Position numbers and translations under genes: made by a program. From assembly GCF_921292975.1 (NCBI RefSeq), contig NZ_CAKLCM010000004.1, forward strand, positions 1 through 43,202: 43,202 nt of DNA, given 5' to 3'. Positions within the stretch are counted from its first letter, which is position 1. Every line of letters begins with the position of its first letter. The notes under the pieces are model-generated. The model was given only the letters and a program-made list of their open reading frames with translations. It did not search any database and was not told the DNA's origin. This DNA comes from Vibrio hippocampi (GTDB lineage Bacteria; Pseudomonadota; Gammaproteobacteria; Enterobacterales; Vibrionaceae). This document shows positions 1 to 6,769 of the stretch, piece after piece.

Positions 1-161
1 GCCAGATCTGCGATTAATTGATTGTTGCTTTGCTCTAGCTGGCCAACGCGAACATTTGCCTGGTCGCGTTCGTCGGTGACTGTATCCAGCCGCCACAGCA
101 AAACAGCCCCGGCGGCTAAAACGCCAACCGCCAGGAGCATACGAATTTTTGTTACCACCAT
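1..161 (-). CDS. Rz: Rz inner-membrane spanin, 5' part (continues at 43202)
   Basis: This is the N-terminal 53 codons of an Rz-like i-spanin. They encode a short basic start, a hydrophobic segment (about residues 8-23, rich in Leu, Ala and Val) and then a charged, Gln-rich stretch typical of a periplasmic coiled coil. The reading frame runs off position 1 and continues without a break from position 43202, in frame, to the stop at 42983, for a total of 126 residues. The start at 161 lies 10 bases after the endolysin stop; an in-frame ATG at 140 is an alternative. In the spanin model the product joins inner and outer membrane with the lipoprotein Rz1 in the last step of lysis. The family call rests on architecture and the overlapping Rz1 frame, not on sequence similarity I could compute. 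Confidence 0.85.
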   Translation of the reverse strand, partial: MVVTKIRMLLAVGVLAAGAVLLWRLDTVTDERDQANVRVGQLEQSNNQLIADL

Positions 162-171
162 AGGGCACCCG

Positions 172-759
172 TTAACCATCCGTTGAAAGACACATGTCCG
201 TTTCTTTCTGGCGGCGTGTCACCAAACCGGGCAATTTGACGCCCCCACCGTAAACCCATCGGTTTAATTGGCGGCAAGCTAAATCGTATTGACCTGTTCG
301 AACAAAATGACCGATGCGCGTTTCGCTACCGTCTCGGTTATGTCTAAAGCGGGTACATCCCGTATTAAAAATAAAAGAGGTAAACGCATCGGTTTGGCCT
401 TGTGAGAGCTCAGCATCACCACGCCAATCGTAAAGACAACGTTCAGCAGACTGGATATTTTTAACCCAGTCTTTCGCGATTTGCTCGTCGGTAACTGAGG
501 TTTTAATGACACCGTGAGTATTTCCGACGCCATTGGTAATAAGCCCAGACGGGCAGCGATAAGGATCGCGGCGACACCCTTCGGCGTTACCAATCAGATC
601 AAGTGCCCGAGGTGAGACGCGGAGTTCACCCAGCGATTGACCGGCGATTTCCACCTGGCCAACCGAATTCTGATATTCGGCATCACTTACCGTAACGCCG
701 CCAGTGATCAGCGCGGCGACGGCCGTCACCGAGCAAAGTATTTTTTTGACTCTATTCAT
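172..759 (-). CDS. Endolysin, GH24 lysozyme with N-terminal signal-anchor
   Basis: This muramidase hydrolyses peptidoglycan. Residues 7-24 form a weakly hydrophobic segment rich in Ala, Val and Gly, as in SAR (signal-anchor-release) endolysins or a cleaved signal peptide. The catalytic signature is E60-8 residues-C69-5 residues-T75, the E-8aa-(D/C)-5aa-T pattern of phage lysozymes, with Cys in the middle position. Several further cysteines (62, 69 and others) make disulfide-controlled activation possible. The length (195 aa) fits the family. The ATG overlaps the holin stop (TAATG), so translation is probably coupled. Rz follows 10 bases downstream, completing a holin-endolysin-Rz-Rz1 cassette. 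Confidence 0.93.
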   Translation of the reverse strand: MNRVKKILCSVTAVAALITGGVTVSDAEYQNSVGQVEIAGQSLGELRVSPRALDLIGNAEGCRRDPYRCPSGLITNGVGNTHGVIKTSVTDEQIAKDWVKNIQSAERCLYDWRGDAELSQGQTDAFTSFIFNTGCTRFRHNRDGSETRIGHFVRTGQYDLACRQLNRWVYGGGVKLPGLVTRRQKETDMCLSTDG

Positions 760-1037
760 TACGCATCATCCTGTTCAAGAATGGCCGATACTGAACTTTG
801 TCGATTCAGTTTCGATTCCAGCAGTCGATGATTCTTTTCTTTGTAATACCAAGTAAGACCAAAAGAACAGATACCAAGGATGATGCCGACTATGACGCCC
901 AGTTCGTTAACTGAGAAAGCGCCAAAGAAAGCCGCAACCCCACCAAAAAAAGCAGTAAGACGATCACCTTTAAACGCAAAGAAAGCAGCGATCACCCCTG
1001 CGATGGCAGTAAACCACAATCGTTTTTTACTAAGCAT
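759..1037 (-). CDS. Putative holin
   Basis: A 92-residue protein with two to three hydrophobic segments (about residues 8-22, 27-42 and 46-64) and a charged C-terminal tail, the usual form of a small phage holin. It directly precedes the endolysin with a TAATG stop-start overlap. A holin would permeabilise or depolarise the inner membrane and thereby release or activate the SAR-type endolysin. Identity rests on topology and position; no specific holin family is claimed. It is the first gene after the terminator near 1124-1156, so its expression probably needs antitermination or a promoter in the 1160-1340 gap. Confidence 0.75.
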   Translation of the reverse strand: MLSKKRLWFTAIAGVIAAFFAFKGDRLTAFFGGVAAFFGAFSVNELGVIVGIILGICSFGLTWYYKEKNHRLLESKLNRQSSVSAILEQDDA

Positions 1038-1123
1038 TCTCGCCTCATGCGATTTGAAGGGTGTTTTTGAAACCTAAATTCAGACATCACCAAAAAGGTG
1101 ACTATTCGAGAGGGGTTTAGGCA

Positions 1124-1156
1124 TAAAAAAAGCCCACCGAAGAAATTGGCGGGCTT
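1124..1156 (-). terminator. Intrinsic terminator before the lysis cassette
   Basis: On the minus strand a stem of about nine pairs with one mismatch (arms 1130-1138 and 1148-1156) is followed by a run of T. It separates the 1344-3697 cassette from the holin gene, so read-through into the lysis genes would be limited unless antitermination occurs. Confidence 0.7.
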
Positions 1157-1343
1157 ATAAAAGTTGGCTAGGTGAGCGATTCAGTCCGCCCTCTGGACGC
1201 ACTAAAACCACGTTATATAAAACCATAAACTAATAGCTCAGGAAAAACAACATTAAGTTGTTATATCTTCGTTTGGTTGTTTGAACTTTGTCACACTAAA
1301 GCCCAAATCGAGAAAATAACCGCGTGACGGCTCACGCTTGCAT
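1157..1343. promoter_or_regulatory. Intergenic control region upstream of lysis genes
   Basis: This AT-rich non-coding stretch contains a CI/Cro-like palindrome (1246-1262), a TATATAA run near 1213-1219 readable as a minus-strand -10 element, and a GTGA...TCAC palindrome at 1322-1337. I could not pair the -10 with a well-spaced -35, so the promoter itself is uncertain. Confidence 0.4.
1246..1262. promoter_or_regulatory. Second copy of the AACAAC-N5-GTTGTT operator
   Basis: The palindrome AACAAC-ATTAA-GTTGTT has the same half-sites and the same 5-base spacer as the operator in the cro promoter (6773-6793). Apart from these two I found no other copy with this spacing. It lies upstream of the lysis genes, suggesting direct control by CI or Cro. 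Confidence 0.55.
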
Positions 1344-1673
1344 TTATGTGTTGCCGTGATTCGTCACGCTCTGACTAGATGCCACTTTCTTAGGAGTAAA
1401 AAACTCCTTCATACGCTTGGCCGCTAAAGAAATCCCCTTGATACAGGCTTTCGCATTAAAAGACATCACTATCTTAGGCGGCTTGTTGGGGAAGATGGCA
1501 GCGTCGATTGTTTCATCCAGCAAGACCTGAGAAAGCCCAGTTCGAGCGCGGGCAAACAGACTCACCTTTTCGCCTGGCTGTAACAGTGGCCAACGGAATT
1601 TGATTCGATTCACCAGGCGCGGCTGGTAAGTGCCTTTTTTGTGTGCAATTTTTCGTTTGTGACTTAATCTCAT
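1344..1673 (-). CDS. Hypothetical basic protein, 109 aa
   Basis: Not recognised. The product is strongly basic at both ends (many Lys/Arg in the first 25 and in residues 80-100), with a middle part that looks globular. There is no membrane segment and no cysteine pair. Its ATG overlaps the stop of the upstream gene (1670-1673), so it is the last gene of a tightly packed minus-strand cassette that starts at 3697 and ends at the terminator near 1124-1156. The last codons overlap one of the CGTGA-N4-TCACG palindromes. A nucleic-acid-binding role is possible from charge alone, but nothing more can be said. Confidence 0.6.
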   Translation of the reverse strand: MRLSHKRKIAHKKGTYQPRLVNRIKFRWPLLQPGEKVSLFARARTGLSQVLLDETIDAAIFPNKPPKIVMSFNAKACIKGISLAAKRMKEFFTPKKVASSQSVTNHGNT

Positions 1674-2050
1674 AACATTAACTCTCTATATTGACGGGTG
1701 CGCCAGCAATCGCTATCACCATCGAACACACCATCACAGCCTTGCGGTAACGGTGACTTACATTTTCCACAACACCCCAGCGCGGCCACTTGCTCCTGGT
1801 ATCGCTGTTCGTCTTGCTGGATCAACTCGGCGATGTATTCTTCCCTGGAATACGGTTCGCCAACGACGGCGCGGGCCTGACGCATGACATCAAGGCGATC
1901 ACGGTCAGAAGAAGAAAAACTCAATTCCACTTTAGCCACGCCGAGCTGTTCTTCCTGCTTGGCTTTCTCCGCTTTCTTTCGCTCTCGATACCGTTTAGAA
2001 CGGCGGCGTTCCTGCGCCCGCTTACGCTCTAGTTTGTCTTGTTCTGACAT
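1670..2050 (-). CDS. Hypothetical Arg/Lys-rich protein with C-terminal cysteines
   Basis: Not recognised. From the ATG at 2050 the protein has 126 residues. A helical, extremely basic first third (an Arg/Lys/Glu-rich stretch, residues 3-35) is followed by a globular part with a pattern like a small DNA-binding or ribbon-helix-helix segment, and then a Cys-Cys-x-x-Cys cluster with two more Cys near the C-terminus that could bind zinc. The frame is open up to 2107, but that would overlap the upstream gene by 44 bases; the start at 2050 (or GTG 2059) leaves a short gap, which I prefer. It overlaps the next gene by TAATG. Confidence 0.6.
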   Translation of the reverse strand: MSEQDKLERKRAQERRRSKRYRERKKAEKAKQEEQLGVAKVELSFSSSDRDRLDVMRQARAVVGEPYSREEYIAELIQQDEQRYQEQVAALGCCGKCKSPLPQGCDGVFDGDSDCWRTRQYRELML

Positions 2051-2063
2051 CTTGGCCACGGCA

Positions 2064-2300
2064 TCACCCCGCTGGCCAGAACGAGTGGATAAAGGCTTCA
2101 AACTCAATCGCAGAGTTCAACCCAGCCCAACCACCAAAACCAACCGCAAAACCGCACAGGTAAAGAACAAACATGATTTTCACCATGCTTATTGCACTGT
2201 TAATCAACCAAACCAATAAGGTGAAAAGAATGGATTTCAGCGATAACACCACTGACCCCCAAGCGCGTTTTTTGATTGCATCGATGATCTGCTCCATCAT
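2064..2300 (-). CDS. Small membrane protein, 78 aa
   Basis: The protein has one long hydrophobic stretch (about residues 18-56, two adjacent segments rich in Leu, Ile, Val and Phe) and a short amphipathic N-terminus. It starts with ATGATG and overlaps the stop of the upstream membrane-protein gene (2297-2300), so the two are probably co-translated. It sits in the ATPase cassette rather than beside the endolysin. It could be an antiholin or pinholin-like protein, or part of a membrane complex with the ATPase encoded just upstream. No family recognised. Confidence 0.65.
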   Translation of the reverse strand: MMEQIIDAIKKRAWGSVVLSLKSILFTLLVWLINSAISMVKIMFVLYLCGFAVGFGGWAGLNSAIEFEAFIHSFWPAG

Positions 2301-2521
2301 TCACCCGCCTTAGCCTTCAACTGTTCGACAGGCACTTGAGAAAGCACACGTAACACCGCTACACCTCCAGCAAGGGCAGCATTCACCACCGCGTAAACCG
2401 TAACGCTCATATAATCCTGAAGCGATGGCAGAGCCGCCAAAAGCACGTTAACCAGAGCGATCGCCAGCGCACACTGAACACTCCACAACTTATAAGCTTG
2501 TTTCCAATTACCAATTAGCAT
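2297..2521 (-). CDS. Small membrane protein, possibly holin-like (DUF7940-type)
   Basis: The 74-residue product begins with a Trp-rich amphipathic segment with an S-V-Q motif (residues 6-16), followed by two hydrophobic segments (about 17-31 and 41-58) and a charged end. This resembles a small holin-like family found in phages, in which a W..A.K..SVQ start is conserved; that assignment is from memory and tentative. It lies 11 bases downstream of the ATPase gene. If this and the 759-1037 product are both holins, the genome has two separated holin loci. Confidence 0.55.
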   Translation of the reverse strand: MLIGNWKQAYKLWSVQCALAIALVNVLLAALPSLQDYMSVTVYAVVNAALAGGVAVLRVLSQVPVEQLKAKAGE

Positions 2522-2532
2522 GTAGCACCTTC

Positions 2533-3168
2533 CTATTTTTCCTTGTTACCCAAACGCGCGCGGCCAGTCGGTCCCTGGTCGGGGCCAATCTGCGACATAA
2601 TGACCATTGATTCACGCTGCAAGGCTTCGATTTGCATCAATAGCCCGATGATCTGAAAGTTGTTATTCGTGACGAGTTGCGCTTCGACTGACGGGTCAGA
2701 CGCAATGTTCAGTGACTTACGATTGATTTCTTCGCGTAGCTTTTCGGTGAGCGATTCCAGTTTCCAGCCGTTCGGGTTTTCTCGGGACATCAGAACCGAC
2801 GGTTTGGTTTGCTCGCCAGTGATGAAAGACAGCACCACGACATAATCGTCGGAACGGTTAAATCGGTGCTCCAACAGGTCCGCGGGATGCCCCTCACCGC
2901 TCGACATCAGATCCGCATCATCTAGCAGGAACACGCGATAATTAGGCGTCGCGCTCCCTAACCGGCGAAGATAAAGGTTCAAATCATTTGGTCCCCACAC
3001 ATCAAAGGGTGACGCGTAACGCTTTTTAAATTCTCTTACCGCTTCCTGACTTCGCGTCACGATCACACCTGGAATATCTCGCGCGTAGTAACCCGCAGCC
3101 AAAGCCAAAAGCATCGTGGTTTTACCGGTTCGAGCTGACGAACGGATGTCCTGTTTTAATAACGGCAT
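2533..3168 (-). CDS. P-loop ATPase of unknown role, 211 aa
   Basis: The N-terminus holds a Walker A-like motif ending in R-T-G-K-T-T (residues 13-18, K16) directly after the start. The canonical first glycine is replaced by Ser. A clear Walker B follows (V-F-L-L-D-D, about 79-84), then a possible sensor region with V-V-V-L-S (about 109-113). The second half is charged and helical, with a Met/Gln-rich coiled segment near residues 170-190. It is too short for a terminase large subunit and lacks the Zot start pattern. It is followed by two small membrane proteins and preceded by an HTH gene similar to the terminase small subunit N-terminus. Role unknown; DNA translocation, membrane-linked exclusion or packaging assistance are possibilities only. 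Confidence 0.7.
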   Translation of the reverse strand: MPLLKQDIRSSARTGKTTMLLALAAGYYARDIPGVIVTRSQEAVREFKKRYASPFDVWGPNDLNLYLRRLGSATPNYRVFLLDDADLMSSGEGHPADLLEHRFNRSDDYVVVLSFITGEQTKPSVLMSRENPNGWKLESLTEKLREEINRKSLNIASDPSVEAQLVTNNNFQIIGLLMQIEALQRESMVIMSQIGPDQGPTGRARLGNKEK

Positions 3169-3207
3169 GTTTTCAAATCCTTATTCACCTTGCGGGTGAT
3201 TAAATAA

Positions 3208-3375
3208 CTAACTAAACAAAGCAGGGCCCACCTGGGCCATGTCATACAGATCTTCGCGCTTCTTCCCCTTCATGGCCGAGCTGACGTTCGCCGCTCGAAG
3301 CCGCTTTCGTACCGTGTCGCGACTCAGGTCGAAAGTGATGGCTATCTGGGTGATGTTCATGTATCGCATCGGCAT
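3208..3375 (-). CDS. Truncated paralogue of the terminase small-subunit HTH domain
   Basis: This 55-residue ORF encodes a helix-turn-helix (N-I-T-Q-I-A ... S-R-D-T-V-R-K-R-L) closely resembling residues 14-55 of the terminase small subunit at 42204-42707 (same I-T-x-I-A, R-D-T-V-R-K-R-L and D-V/M..V-G-P-A-L-F landmarks) and stopping exactly where that domain ends. The start could be 3375 or an in-frame ATG at 3360. It is separated by 39 bases from the ATPase gene. It is either a regulator, a competitor of terminase, or the DNA-recognition partner of the ATPase. Confidence 0.7.
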   Translation of the reverse strand: MPMRYMNITQIAITFDLSRDTVRKRLRAANVSSAMKGKKREDLYDMAQVGPALFS

Positions 3376-3378
3376 TCA

Positions 3379-3520
3379 TCTCACTAAAAAAGGATCGTTT
3401 CGGCACCGCTTAGCCCTTGCGGGATCTGCGATTCGTCAGGGATCTGGCGAGAGTGCTGACGGCGCATAGGAGATCCGAAAATTTCCCAAATACCGCGGGC
3501 CTCGCACCCGTGGTTGACTT
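3379..3520. other. Short stretch without a convincing gene
   Basis: Between the HTH gene and the 58-codon gene I see no coding frame with a credible start. Repeated GGATCTG/AGATCC-like segments and a CCGCGGG run occur, but no clear terminator or promoter. Confidence 0.4.
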
Positions 3521-3697
3521 TCAAACGCCCAGGGTCCCCGGTTTTTTCGTCATCACGCTCGGCGTGGTCATGCTGCTGAGTCTGTCTAACTCCTTGTTAT
3601 ACAAAGGACTATCAACGCTAATCCCTGCGACTCGCTTGTCATAAATCGCCAACGATACCGCCAGCGCGACGCTTGATATTTGAATGATTTTTTCCAT
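3521..3697 (-). CDS. Small single-pass membrane or signal-anchored protein, 58 aa
   Basis: Not recognised. The ORF begins with two charged residues and then a moderately hydrophobic segment (residues 4-18, Ile/Val/Ala/Leu). A polar tail containing N-K-E-L-D and a basic, Pro-containing end follows. The ATG at 3697 lies 39 bases after the integrase stop. It is the first gene of the 3697-1344 cassette, which also encodes the ATPase and other membrane proteins, so a role in the same complex is possible. Confidence 0.55.
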   Translation of the reverse strand: MEKIIQISSVALAVSLAIYDKRVAGISVDSPLYNKELDRLSSMTTPSVMTKKPGTLGV

Positions 3698-3736
3698 GTT
3701 GTTTATTCCCCTGTGATAGATGGCTGCTTTTGTGGC

Positions 3737-4981
3737 TCAGGCCGCGCAGTCGCTTAACTGGTCGTGGTTGAATGATCCTGTCGATCTCGTCTCTGTCTCG
3801 GTGCGCAATGCTTGAAATCCTCGGGCGTCGAGCCAGGTGTGATATTGCGCCAGCGCCTCACGCATCGGTTGGTCATACAGCGCCTGATCATAGGCTTTGC
3901 GAATGCTGTCCATTGCGTGGTTGAGAATGCGTTCACTCACCGCGTCATTGATGCTTAATGCGTCGGTCATGATGGTTTTCAGCGCCTTACGGCAGTCGTG
4001 CGCACTCCAGTTCCCCTCACTCACTTGCTTAAGGAGTTTTCTTGATGTGCTGTAACTGATTGGCTTGGCGTGGCCATGACCCGGAAACAGAAACACCCCG
4101 CGATAGCCTTTCTTGGTTTGCCAGGTGCGGTACTGACTCAGGAACGCGACCATTTGCTTTGTGAGCGGCAGTTTGTGCCATTCATTGGTTTTGGTATCGC
4201 CCATCGGAATACGCCAATAGGCATCGGTTAAATCGATGTGGCTCCACTTGGCGAACAGGGTTTCTGTGATCCGAGTGCCGTGTCCGAGTAGCATCACGAT
4301 CAAACATTGCGTGACACGGTCACACTCTAGGAGGCGGTCAAACAGGTTTTGCATGTCGGTCGCAAACAAACGGCCGTCTTTCTCTTTAATCGATACCGAA
4401 ATGAAGTCAGAAAACACCACGCCCGCGAGGGGGTTGGACTCGATACGGCCCAACTTTTCGGCTTGCTTAAAGGCTTGTTTCAGTACCGCCATGACCGATT
4501 TAACGGTCGCCAATGAATGGTGTTCTTGCAGCGGCCAGATCAGCGCATCATCGAGGACCTGACGGGTTAGCGCATCGATGGCCAAGTCGCCCAGGTGCGG
4601 CTGTAGATGACACTTGATCGCGCTTTTGATGGTCGCTTTGCGGGTTTTAGAGCGGTGCGCGTCTTTCTCGATGCGCCCCTGATACCAGTTCAGCACATCG
4701 CCCACGCTCTCGAAATCGGTGTGTAACAGGTTGCTGTTGACGTTCACGGCCAACAAAGCCAGCTTTTCAGGTAAGACTTTCTTCACCGCCTGGACGGTCA
4801 ACACAGGCCAATAACCCAGCAGATACCAACGGTCACGGCGCACCACATACCAAGATCCCGTTTCACGATTCTGGTGAAAGCGAAAGCGCAGCGGAAACGC
4901 CGGATCACGCAAGGTTCGCACGGCTCCAGATTGCTCGGCTTTGATGTTTCGCTCTGAAAAGGTGATGACTTTGGTTTTCAT
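3737..4981 (-). CDS. int: Tyrosine recombinase (integrase)
   Basis: The 414-residue protein has an N-terminal arm-binding-like region (about 25-85), a SAM-like core-binding domain (about 88-185) and a catalytic domain. The catalytic residues R237 (in H-G-T-R-I-T-E), K264, H328 and R331 (H-D-C-R), H355 and the nucleophile Y364 (A-Y-D) are all visible, so it should be active. It would catalyse site-specific recombination between phage and host attachment sites. Since the element also carries a replicon, it could alternatively resolve multimers, as Cre does for P1. It is not a protelomerase: it has integrase size and lacks their extra domains. The attP site is not identified; flanking non-coding DNA (4982-5086 or 3698-3736) is the natural place. 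Confidence 0.93.
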   Translation of the reverse strand: MKTKVITFSERNIKAEQSGAVRTLRDPAFPLRFRFHQNRETGSWYVVRRDRWYLLGYWPVLTVQAVKKVLPEKLALLAVNVNSNLLHTDFESVGDVLNWYQGRIEKDAHRSKTRKATIKSAIKCHLQPHLGDLAIDALTRQVLDDALIWPLQEHHSLATVKSVMAVLKQAFKQAEKLGRIESNPLAGVVFSDFISVSIKEKDGRLFATDMQNLFDRLLECDRVTQCLIVMLLGHGTRITETLFAKWSHIDLTDAYWRIPMGDTKTNEWHKLPLTKQMVAFLSQYRTWQTKKGYRGVFLFPGHGHAKPISYSTSRKLLKQVSEGNWSAHDCRKALKTIMTDALSINDAVSERILNHAMDSIRKAYDQALYDQPMREALAQYHTWLDARGFQALRTETETRSTGSFNHDQLSDCAA

Positions 4982-5086
4982 ACTGGCCCCGGCTTAGGGT
5001 GCCAACCAACCAAACAGACCATAAACGGCCGGGAGGGTGACACCCAATAAGATAAGCTCTCTCAATTTCTTTAATTCATTAATTCT
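4982..5086. other. Intergenic segment beside integrase, possible attP/regulatory DNA
   Basis: The segment contains a near-perfect palindrome GGGTG-A-CACCC (5035-5045) and one copy of the AATTAAAGA-type gene-border repeat (5064-5089). It is a reasonable place for attP or an int promoter, but no core site can be recognised from one genome. Confidence 0.3.
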
Positions 5087-5248
5087 TTACAGTTCAAATT
5101 CAGCATCAAGGCGACGCTGTTCGAGAATGTCCTCGATACGGCGGCGACACTGGACCTTGCCCGGGTTCACTTTCACGATGGGAATGGTGCGAGACTGGTC
5201 ACGCTGTTTGTGGTTCAAAAGATGACGTTCATCAGAGGTTCTATACAT
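5087..5248 (-). CDS. Small charged protein downstream of Q, 53 aa
   Basis: The ATG overlaps the end of the Q gene by 8 bases, indicating translational coupling. The product is highly charged, with a C-terminal helix carrying the pattern R-R-R-I-E-D-I-L-E-Q-R-R-L. This resembles the end of small uncharacterised gammaproteobacterial proteins with an R-x-I-E...R-L motif; that resemblance is tentative. The position, last in the Cro-Q operon, is one where phages often keep small regulators or host-takeover proteins. Function unknown. Confidence 0.6.
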   Translation of the reverse strand: MYRTSDERHLLNHKQRDQSRTIPIVKVNPGKVQCRRRIEDILEQRRLDAEFEL

Positions 5249-5621
5249 TGCCTTGGGTCCTTTTCTTGGTTAATGCCTTGATCACGTAATCGCGCGCTTT
5301 CTTCAAGCGGCGCTTATAGGTGGGCAAGCTGATCCCGACTCGGAGCGCCCGTTTAAGCTGGGTATCGTCGTTCATGTTGCCAACGGCCCCGTACTCCATG
5401 CGAAAGGTGGTTGCAGCTGCCTGATCTTCTGCCGCCAAACGTAACACCGCCGCCTCAACATCGGCCTCGATGCAATCTAAAACAGGGCCACCACCGCCAC
5501 CGCCGCCGAACACCCCTTGACACTCGATCAGCTTGCCCAAAACAGATTGGCCACCGGGCACCAGTGCGCCCTGGTGAACCCAGCGCGCCCATTGGTCGAA
5601 TATTTCATCCCAGTTAGCCAT
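5241..5621 (-). CDS. Q-type antitermination protein
   Basis: The 126-residue product resembles the Phage_antitermQ family. It has an N-terminal W-D-x-x-F-D-x-W-A-R-W segment, a central A-A-T-T-F-R-M-E-Y region and a C-terminal HTH of the form L-x-x-A-L-x-V-G-I-S-L-P-T-Y-K-R-R-L-K-K-A-R. Such proteins load on RNA polymerase at the late promoter and allow read-through of terminators. Unusual is a run of seven glycines (residues 39-45) where homologues usually have a short loop. It lies at the end of the Cro operon, as expected for delayed-early Q, and the late genes contain several internal terminators it could suppress. Confidence 0.75.
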   Translation of the reverse strand: MANWDEIFDQWARWVHQGALVPGGQSVLGKLIECQGVFGGGGGGGPVLDCIEADVEAAVLRLAAEDQAAATTFRMEYGAVGNMNDDTQLKRALRVGISLPTYKRRLKKARDYVIKALTKKRTQGNV

Positions 5622-5630
5622 TAACTCGCC

Positions 5631-5840
5631 TTACTTCACTTCGACGATGAACATCGCTTCACCGCGTCCGTTCTTATGGGTACTGCGGCGCGCCATCGTG
5701 ACCTGGCGGTTTTTGACAAACCAGGTCATACGGTGGGCAATGGTTGATCCCGTTCTGACGGGTTTAGCGCCATACAGGGCTTTTAATTGGTCCTCGGCAT
5801 TCTGCTCACTGGTTGCCGCAAAACGGTTCATTGCACTCAT
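5631..5840 (-). CDS. Hypothetical protein, 69 aa
   Basis: Not recognised. The frame is open to 5879, but the ATG at 5840 overlaps the upstream stop as ATGA, so I take that start. The product is small, mixed-charge and ends with a beta-like stretch (M-F-I-V-E-V). Part of the minus-strand early operon between Cro and Q. Confidence 0.65.
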   Translation of the reverse strand: MSAMNRFAATSEQNAEDQLKALYGAKPVRTGSTIAHRMTWFVKNRQVTMARRSTHKNGRGEAMFIVEVK

Positions 5841-6085
5841 GGGTGACTCTCCTGATCCAATGGTTCGTTGTTCATCCAACGATTGAACAAGCGAACGAGC
5901 GCCCGATAGCGGTCCGCTGCTTGGTGGTTAGTGTTTAATTCACGGCGGGAATGGACATCACAGAACGTTCTCACCGCGTTGGCCGCGTCTTTCTCATCCC
6001 TGACAGCAATCCCCATCAGATCCGACAAGAAACGGCGAAAACTGGCTTTCTGACCGAGCATCACAGCCCCGCGGGTCATGTTCAT
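5837..6085 (-). CDS. Hypothetical protein, 82 aa
   Basis: Not recognised. A basic, helical small protein with H-S-R-R and R-Y-R-A-L-V-R-L-F-N-R-W segments. It is coupled by ATGA overlaps with both neighbours (5837-5840 and 6082-6085), showing it belongs to the Cro-Q operon. No membrane segment, no cysteine cluster. Confidence 0.65.
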   Translation of the reverse strand: MNMTRGAVMLGQKASFRRFLSDLMGIAVRDEKDAANAVRTFCDVHSRRELNTNHQAADRYRALVRLFNRWMNNEPLDQESHP

Positions 6086-6522
6086 GCCACCGCCCTCTTT
6101 TTCTGGTTTCGCAACTTACGGCGGCGATCCAGCTTGCGGACGTAACATTCCGACCAGGCTTCGACCGCGCTCAACACGTGCGCCGGAGCATTCTCGGCCT
6201 CACTGACCATCAAATCGTGATGCTTGATGTCGAGACGGTCGTAAAACTCGGTCAGCGACCCGTATTGGTGACACACGAACGCCCCCAACCGGCGCAGTGC
6301 TTGCAGTTCTTCGGCGCTATTACTGCCAATGACCAAGGTGACAATGTCATCCGGCCAACGGCCCGACAGCTCCAGACGAAGACGACGTGCCCGTTCAGCC
6401 GGATCAGGCAAATAGCCCAAATACAACCGACGAACCCGACCCGCGCCGAGTTCATTCACCAACGCGAGGTATGCCGCCTCGCCGTCATCCTCTGTGCCGC
6501 CTAATAACGCCATTACAATCAT
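6082..6522 (-). CDS. Hypothetical conserved-looking protein, 146 aa
   Basis: I choose the ATG at 6522 because it overlaps the Cro stop as ATGA; upstream codons in the same frame lie inside cro. The N-terminus begins with a beta strand and a Gly-Gly turn (I-V-M-A-L-L-G-G), then R-R-L-Y-L-G-Y-L and a later V-T-L-V-I-G strand, suggesting a small alpha/beta fold of the nucleotide- or sugar-binding kind, but without a P-loop lysine. A basic C-terminal tail follows. Function unknown; it is the first gene after cro. Confidence 0.65.
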   Translation of the reverse strand: MIVMALLGGTEDDGEAAYLALVNELGAGRVRRLYLGYLPDPAERARRLRLELSGRWPDDIVTLVIGSNSAEELQALRRLGAFVCHQYGSLTEFYDRLDIKHHDLMVSEAENAPAHVLSAVEAWSECYVRKLDRRRKLRNQKKRAVA

Positions 6523-6740
6523 GCTGCCCTCTCTGCTTGCGCTTGCTCGTACTCCAGATCGAACAGACTGAAATCGACTTTCCCGCCAGAGATGCGTCGG
6601 ATCTTGTTTCTGCTTTGAGGTTTTGGCGAACGGCGAAAGTGAACCCACTCGTTCACCGTCTTCGGACTGACCCCCATCATCTGGGCCAGCCAGGTTTGCC
6701 CGCCGAAACCCTTCGATTTGATCCAGTCTTGAAACCTCAT
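6519..6740 (-). CDS. cro: Cro-like repressor
   Basis: A 73-residue protein with a helix-turn-helix (residues about 15-36, W-L-A-Q-M-M-G-V-S-P-K-T-V-N-E-W-V), encoded divergently from the CI-like gene. It is the first gene of the minus-strand early operon, with its start 30 bases downstream of the -10 of the operator-bearing promoter. By position and size it acts as Cro: it would bind the shared operator and repress cI or its own promoter during lytic growth. The CI/Cro switch identification is from arrangement, and the binding site is inferred. Confidence 0.8.
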   Translation of the reverse strand: MRFQDWIKSKGFGGQTWLAQMMGVSPKTVNEWVHFRRSPKPQSRNKIRRISGGKVDFSLFDLEYEQAQAERAA

Positions 6741-6769
6741 TTAGTTGTCCTTTCCGCGATTTGCGATAC

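Noticed and set aside
2533..3168. Zot-like or terminase large-subunit assignment of the ATPase
   Set aside because: It lacks the Zot N-terminal pattern and any nuclease domain; only P-loop motifs can be supported.
3737..4981. Protelomerase, as expected from the VHML-like gene order
   Set aside because: The protein has the size and complete R-K-H-R-H-Y pattern of a normal integrase, and no telomere-like long palindrome was found beside it.
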